DNA of 36,423 nt. Origin: Alicyclobacillus pomorum DSM 14955 (lineage in GTDB: Bacteria; Bacillota; Bacilli; Alicyclobacillales; Alicyclobacillaceae). The notes beneath the pieces are model-generated. The model was not told the origin of the DNA. It saw nothing but the letters and a program-made list of their open reading frames with translations, and searched no databases. Shown here piece by piece: positions 33,685 to 36,423 of this stretch; positions within the stretch are counted from its first letter, which is position 1; each line of letters opens with the position of its first letter. The stretch covers positions 1 to 36,423 of the forward strand of contig NZ_AXAR01000017.1 of assembly GCF_000472905.1 (NCBI RefSeq). Direction: 5' to 3'. The translations under genes were made by a program, and so were the position numbers.

Positions 33685-34133
33685 TTGTCCACAGCCATCC
33701 ATCCTGGATTGGCGAGCATTGGAAACGCATCAGTGTTATCCCCACAGAGAATGAGGCCGCAAGAAATTGCTGGCGATGTGCTTGCCTTTCTCGGAAGGTA
33801 GTCGTGTGAACTGCTGTTTTCCGGTGATCAGACCCTGGCTGTGATGGCTAGGGTCTTTTTGCTGTGAACAACTTGTCCACAACCAATCCAAAGCTGTGGA
33901 TAAGTCCAGTTCCTGCGAATGAACTCTGCCATGGAGATCACCAAAAAAGCCTTGTGGCACCTACATTTACGAGGACAAAGGACAGTACCGTAGATGGCCA
34001 TTTCATCGATTCGCAGGGAATTCAGACTAGCCTGTTATGTGGGTAAGGTCGCTGCTTATCCACACCGATTTTGCACATATCCACAATATCCACTGCACAG
34101 TGTGGATAAGTTCGTGGATAAGTAAGTGGATAA
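33685..34133. other. DnaA-box cluster in a gene-free region
   Basis: Of the 643 bp without a gene (33634-34276), this part holds three perfect DnaA boxes (TTATCCACA or its complement) at 33895-33903, 34056-34064 and 34101-34109. Seven more have a single mismatch: 33685, 33736, 33873, 34038, 34077, 34113 and 34125. A further two-mismatch site is at 34086. Six boxes fall within 34056-34133. Boxes lie on both strands. There is no dnaA, dnaN or rep gene nearby, nor an obvious AT-rich unwinding element. It looks like a DnaA-titration or regulatory cluster of the kind known in B. subtilis, not a proven origin. Confidence 0.75.
33831..33860 (+). terminator. Intrinsic terminator about 200 bp after the carboxypeptidase gene
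   Basis: GACCCT-GGC-type stem: GACCCT (33831-33836) pairs with AGGGTC (33850-33855), extended by GC pairs inside, then five Ts. It ends rightward transcription in the middle of the DnaA-box region. Confidence 0.75.
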
Positions 34134-34276
34134 CCCAGAATACAAGATCAATGCGGATCGGGATAGATGATTCAACTGTTGCGGTCTTTGCAGTAGGGTG
34201 GCCGGCACCGGTAATGAATAACTTGCCTACCGTCAAGGGAACCTAATCCAGAATCGGGCGAAAGGAGATGGAAGGG

Positions 34277-34621
34277 ATGCAGGGACAGAATCAGCAGCAG
34301 GGTATGCCAGGACAGAACCAGGCTCAGGCACTCAGTCAAATGCAGCAGCAAAACCAAATACAGCAACAAGCGGTGATGCAGACGCCGCCACAGGTCATCA
34401 CTTCGAAGGATTTGAGTTATCTGAAGGACGAGATGTCGTGGGAACTCATTGCGATGAAAAAGTGTGCGCATTACGCACAGGAGTGCACAGATCCAGAGGT
34501 TAGAGCGTGCATCGAGAACATTGAGAAGATGCACGAGCGGCACTACAATCTATTGCTCCAACAGTGCCAACCTACACCTGCAAACACAAGTGCGCAGGGT
34601 GCCACGGCGCAAATGCATTAA
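34277..34621 (+). CDS. Small Gln-rich spore-coat-type protein
   Basis: A 114-aa protein with a Gln/Met-rich, disordered N-terminus (about 1-40) and a helical C-terminal half (TSKDLSYLKDEMSWELIAMKKC, given in outline, then CIENIEKMHERHYNLLLQQCQP). This is reminiscent of the ferritin-like helical coat proteins that pair with CotF in Bacillales. It has four Cys. The start ATG 34277 is chosen over ATG 34268 because AAAGGAG ends at 34267. It forms an operon with the CotF-like gene 14 bp downstream, which supports a sporulation role. No convincing sigma-K or sigma-G promoter was recognised. Confidence 0.75.
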   Translation: MQGQNQQQGMPGQNQAQALSQMQQQNQIQQQAVMQTPPQVITSKDLSYLKDEMSWELIAMKKCAHYAQECTDPEVRACIENIEKMHERHYNLLLQQCQPTPANTSAQGATAQMH

Positions 34622-34635
34622 GGAGGGAGCGCGCA

Positions 34636-34992
34636 ATGCAACAACAGAACCGGACCATCCAAAACCCGAAACCCGCCAACGAGCCAAAGGTCAAAGGACC
34701 GCAGATGAATGACAGAGACAGGCTGAACGATATTCTGTCAACAGAAAAATACTTGACAGACAGCTTCAACACGGCGGCACGTGAGGCAAGCCACGACCGT
34801 CTGCACCAAACGGTGATGACCGTTCTGACGGAGACGCATCAGGCTTCGAGAGATGCGTACAACATGATGTTTAAAAAAGGTTGGTACAAGCTCGAGGCCG
34901 AGACACCGCAAAGAATTCAGCAGGCACAACAACAGTTTCAGAATTACTCTACGCAGTTCCCGTACGGAAGCGGTCATCAAACTTTGCAATAG
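34636..34992 (+). CDS. CotF-family spore coat protein
   Basis: A 118-aa protein carrying the CotF helical domain: MNDRDRLNDILSTEKYLTDSF (in outline; from about residue 24), then HQTVMTVLTETHQASRDAYNMM, and the end motif MFKKGWYKLEAE. A short Gln-rich N-terminal stretch precedes it. CotF-like proteins are deposited in the spore coat. The start ATG 34636 has AAGGAGGGA 7-8 nt ahead; the frame opens 72 nt earlier inside the previous gene. Second gene of a two-gene coat operon. Confidence 0.85.
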   Translation: MQQQNRTIQNPKPANEPKVKGPQMNDRDRLNDILSTEKYLTDSFNTAAREASHDRLHQTVMTVLTETHQASRDAYNMMFKKGWYKLEAETPQRIQQAQQQFQNYSTQFPYGSGHQTLQ

Positions 34993-34999
34993 ACATGAC

Positions 35000-35026
35000 G
35001 AGCCCACACGAGGTATCGGTGGGCTC
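35000..35026 (+). terminator. Probable terminator of the coat operon
   Basis: GAGCCCAC (35000-35007) pairs with GTGGGCTC (35019-35026). The T-run is weak (AACCTTGTT). Confidence 0.5.
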
Positions 35027-35116
35027 AACCTTGTTCAACCCTTCTTGCCAGAAAGCCTCTTGCTGCGTGAGCTCATTGGCAAACTGCACATGGGTGTACC
35101 CGCCCAGGGCGGCCTG

Positions 35117-36166
35117 TCAAAACCTTGTGATGACATTGAATCCTTTTGTCCGAAAATGGGTCATGTTATCAAACACTTCATTGACGTCCTCTAGGTACAC
35201 CTCTCGCTCAACAAGTGATTTCGGGTTCAGGCGACCTTCTGACACCAAAGACAACAGCCCTCGATAATCCGGATGGGGAATGCCCAAACTACCCACAATT
35301 TCAATCTCTGCGCAGGTGATGAAGTCCATCGGTAATGCGACGAATCCGCCTTCTTCCGAGGTCGTTAAACCGATTTGCACGTGTCGACCACCTTTGCGTA
35401 AGGAAGACACAGAATTGAGTACTGTTTCCTTAATTCCTAAGGCGTCGATTCCAACATGTGCGCCACCCTTTGTGATTTCTTTGATGGCTTCCGGTACGAT
35501 TTCTTTACGCGCATTGACGCCAGCGACCGCGCCTTCCTGTCGCGCTTTTTCCAGCTTCTCATCGTCCACATCCACTGCGATAACCTGGGCACCTACCGCG
35601 TAAGCTGTTTGAATCGCGGACAGACCTACACCGCCTGCGCCATGAATGGCAACCCATTCACCTGGCTTGACGTTGCCACGCATCACACCGTGATAACCGG
35701 TCATAAATCGACAGCCAATGGCAGCTGCCGTCACCGCGTCGACATTTTCAGGGAGGGGGATTAAATTGAAACTCGCATTTCGCACGACGACATATTCGGC
35801 AAAACTTCCATCCCAGTTGAAACCGTAAATTCCTAAGTTTTCACATCGGTTCGGAACCCCGCTATGGCAATACTCACAATGGCCGCAAGCGTAATGAAAG
35901 GGTACGGTGACTTTGTCGCCAATCTTGAATCCTTGGACGTCCTTGCCTAACGCCACCACTTCGCCGCCAAATTCATGTCCCGGAGTAATCGGCAATTCGG
36001 GGGCTAGTCCAATCCATGACCAGTCTCCCATCCATGCGTGCCAATCACTCCGACAAATTCCACTGGCCTCCACACGAACCACCGCGTCCTGGGGGCCTGG
36101 CGTCGGATCAGGGATGTTTTCAATGACCAGAGGTGTGCGATGTTCGACAACGCGTGCAGCTTTCAA
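35117..36166 (-). CDS. Zinc-dependent alcohol dehydrogenase (MDR family)
   Basis: NAD(P)-dependent medium-chain dehydrogenase of 349 aa. Catalytic zinc ligands are visible in SGICRSDWH and PGHEFGGEV; structural zinc is bound by CGHCEYCHSGVPNRC. The Rossmann motif is GAGGVGLSAIQ and is followed by the acidic VIAVDVDDEKL, favouring NAD. The start is taken as TTG 36166: AAAAAGGAG lies 9 nt ahead and the protein then begins MKAARVVEHRTPL, the standard length. Upstream ATGs in frame (36250, 36187) lack ribosome sites. It is transcribed toward the coat operon. A cre-like site 180 bp upstream suggests carbon control. Substrate unknown. Confidence 0.9.
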   Translation of the reverse strand: MKAARVVEHRTPLVIENIPDPTPGPQDAVVRVEASGICRSDWHAWMGDWSWIGLAPELPITPGHEFGGEVVALGKDVQGFKIGDKVTVPFHYACGHCEYCHSGVPNRCENLGIYGFNWDGSFAEYVVVRNASFNLIPLPENVDAVTAAAIGCRFMTGYHGVMRGNVKPGEWVAIHGAGGVGLSAIQTAYAVGAQVIAVDVDDEKLEKARQEGAVAGVNARKEIVPEAIKEITKGGAHVGIDALGIKETVLNSVSSLRKGGRHVQIGLTTSEEGGFVALPMDFITCAEIEIVGSLGIPHPDYRGLLSLVSEGRLNPKSLVEREVYLEDVNEVFDNMTHFRTKGFNVITRF

Positions 36167-36346
36167 TGAACTCAGCTCCTTTTTCATTTGCTTTTTTAGA
36201 TGAGAGAGACCAAAGATGGTCCGTTGCGACTTACGGTGACCGATATTCATGTTATGGGTGAATCTTCAGGACATTCCTCCGGAGGGTTCTCTTTTGAGGG
36301 TTGTTTCAGCTGATTCGATAACAGTTCCATCTTGTAGCCCGAGTGT

Positions 36347-36360
36347 AGTAAGCGCTTTCA
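36347..36360 (-). promoter_or_regulatory. cre site (CcpA) upstream of the alcohol dehydrogenase
   Basis: Read on the minus strand, TGAAAGCGCTTACT preceded by T fits the consensus WTGNAANCGNWNNCW at every fixed position. It lies about 40 bp downstream of a TATAAT box (36402-36407) reading the same way, a repressing position. Confidence 0.65.
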
Positions 36361-36401
36361 ATTGTTTTTACATGCATCCCCCCTCACTGTTCGCTAACTC
36401 C

Positions 36402-36407
36402 ATTATA
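36402..36407 (-). promoter_or_regulatory. Partial promoter (-10 box) at the window edge
   Basis: A perfect TATAAT on the minus strand. The -35 box would lie just beyond the end of the window. If it drives the alcohol dehydrogenase, the leader is about 230 nt and contains the cre-like site. Confidence 0.35.
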
Positions 36408-36423
36408 GCTTCAATCCGAGAAA

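Noticed and set aside
33910-34020. Short frame with CGTYIYEDKGQYRRWPF in the DnaA-box region
   Set aside because: No start codon in phase after the preceding stop and no ribosome site; judged a chance frame.
33634-34276. Calling the DnaA-box cluster the chromosomal or a plasmid origin
   Set aside because: No dnaA, dnaN, rep or partition gene and no clear unwinding element; the evidence supports only a box cluster.
34990-35116. Minus-strand frame continuing in phase past the alcohol dehydrogenase stop, reading YTHVQFANELTQQEAFWQEGL
   Set aside because: It reads like a real protein fragment, possibly a decayed coat-type gene, but has no start or ribosome site and overlaps the coat-operon terminator. 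Not supportable as a gene without a homology search.

Overview
The window reads as chromosome of an endospore-forming, low-to-mid GC Firmicute, most likely an Alicyclobacillus or close relative. This is inferred from four things: a kumamolisin-type acid protease (S53), CotF-type coat proteins, Bacillus-style HPr with His15 and Ser46, and strong Shine-Dalgarno sites with frequent GTG/TTG starts. No name was assigned by database search. No transposase, integrase, CRISPR array or tRNA was seen.

Layout. (1) 1-212: the 3' end of an rRNA operon (5S rRNA and terminator). (2) 293-2393: a GlcNAc/glucose-type PTS operon. Its leader carries a GlcT/LicT-like antiterminator (RAT), an overlapping intrinsic terminator and a cre-like site. 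It encodes a half-length EIIC followed by a complete EIICB. (3) 2480-6624 (-): odhAB, E1 and E2 of 2-oxoglutarate dehydrogenase. (4) 6827-9624 (+): a stand-alone HPr, an unknown 120-aa protein, palindromic repeats and an orphan PAS histidine kinase. (5) 9756-12958: an APC amino-acid permease divergent from aspartate 4-decarboxylase. (6) 13124-17043: an ascorbate-type PTS (PRD regulator with fused EIIB-like and EIIA domains, EIIB, EIIC), then a convergent GntP-type permease. (7) 18860-22652: a coiled-coil protein, a GabP-like permease and an AidB-type acyl-CoA dehydrogenase. (8) 23061-27637: secreted sedolisin, an aldo/keto reductase and an AlkX/YcaQ-type DNA glycosylase. (9) 27772-31755: a decayed MFS gene, then a TPP-riboswitch-controlled thiamine salvage operon tenA-thiD-thiM-thiE. 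(10) 31814-36423: a second aldo/keto reductase, a VanY-type carboxypeptidase, a gene-free stretch dense in DnaA boxes, two spore-coat-type genes, and a zinc alcohol dehydrogenase with a cre-like site upstream.

The common theme is carbon and nitrogen uptake tied to PTS signalling: two PTS operons, an HPr, two cre-like sites, a gluconate-type permease and two amino-acid permeases, with the TCA enzymes beside them. The observations I rate highest are the half-EIIC/EIICB pair, in which each protein seems to keep what the other lacks; the RAT-terminator-cre leader in front of it; the cluster of about ten DnaA boxes at 33685-34133 away from any dnaA gene; and a family of palindromic intergenic repeats built on GAGCGATTTGCAAAAT.
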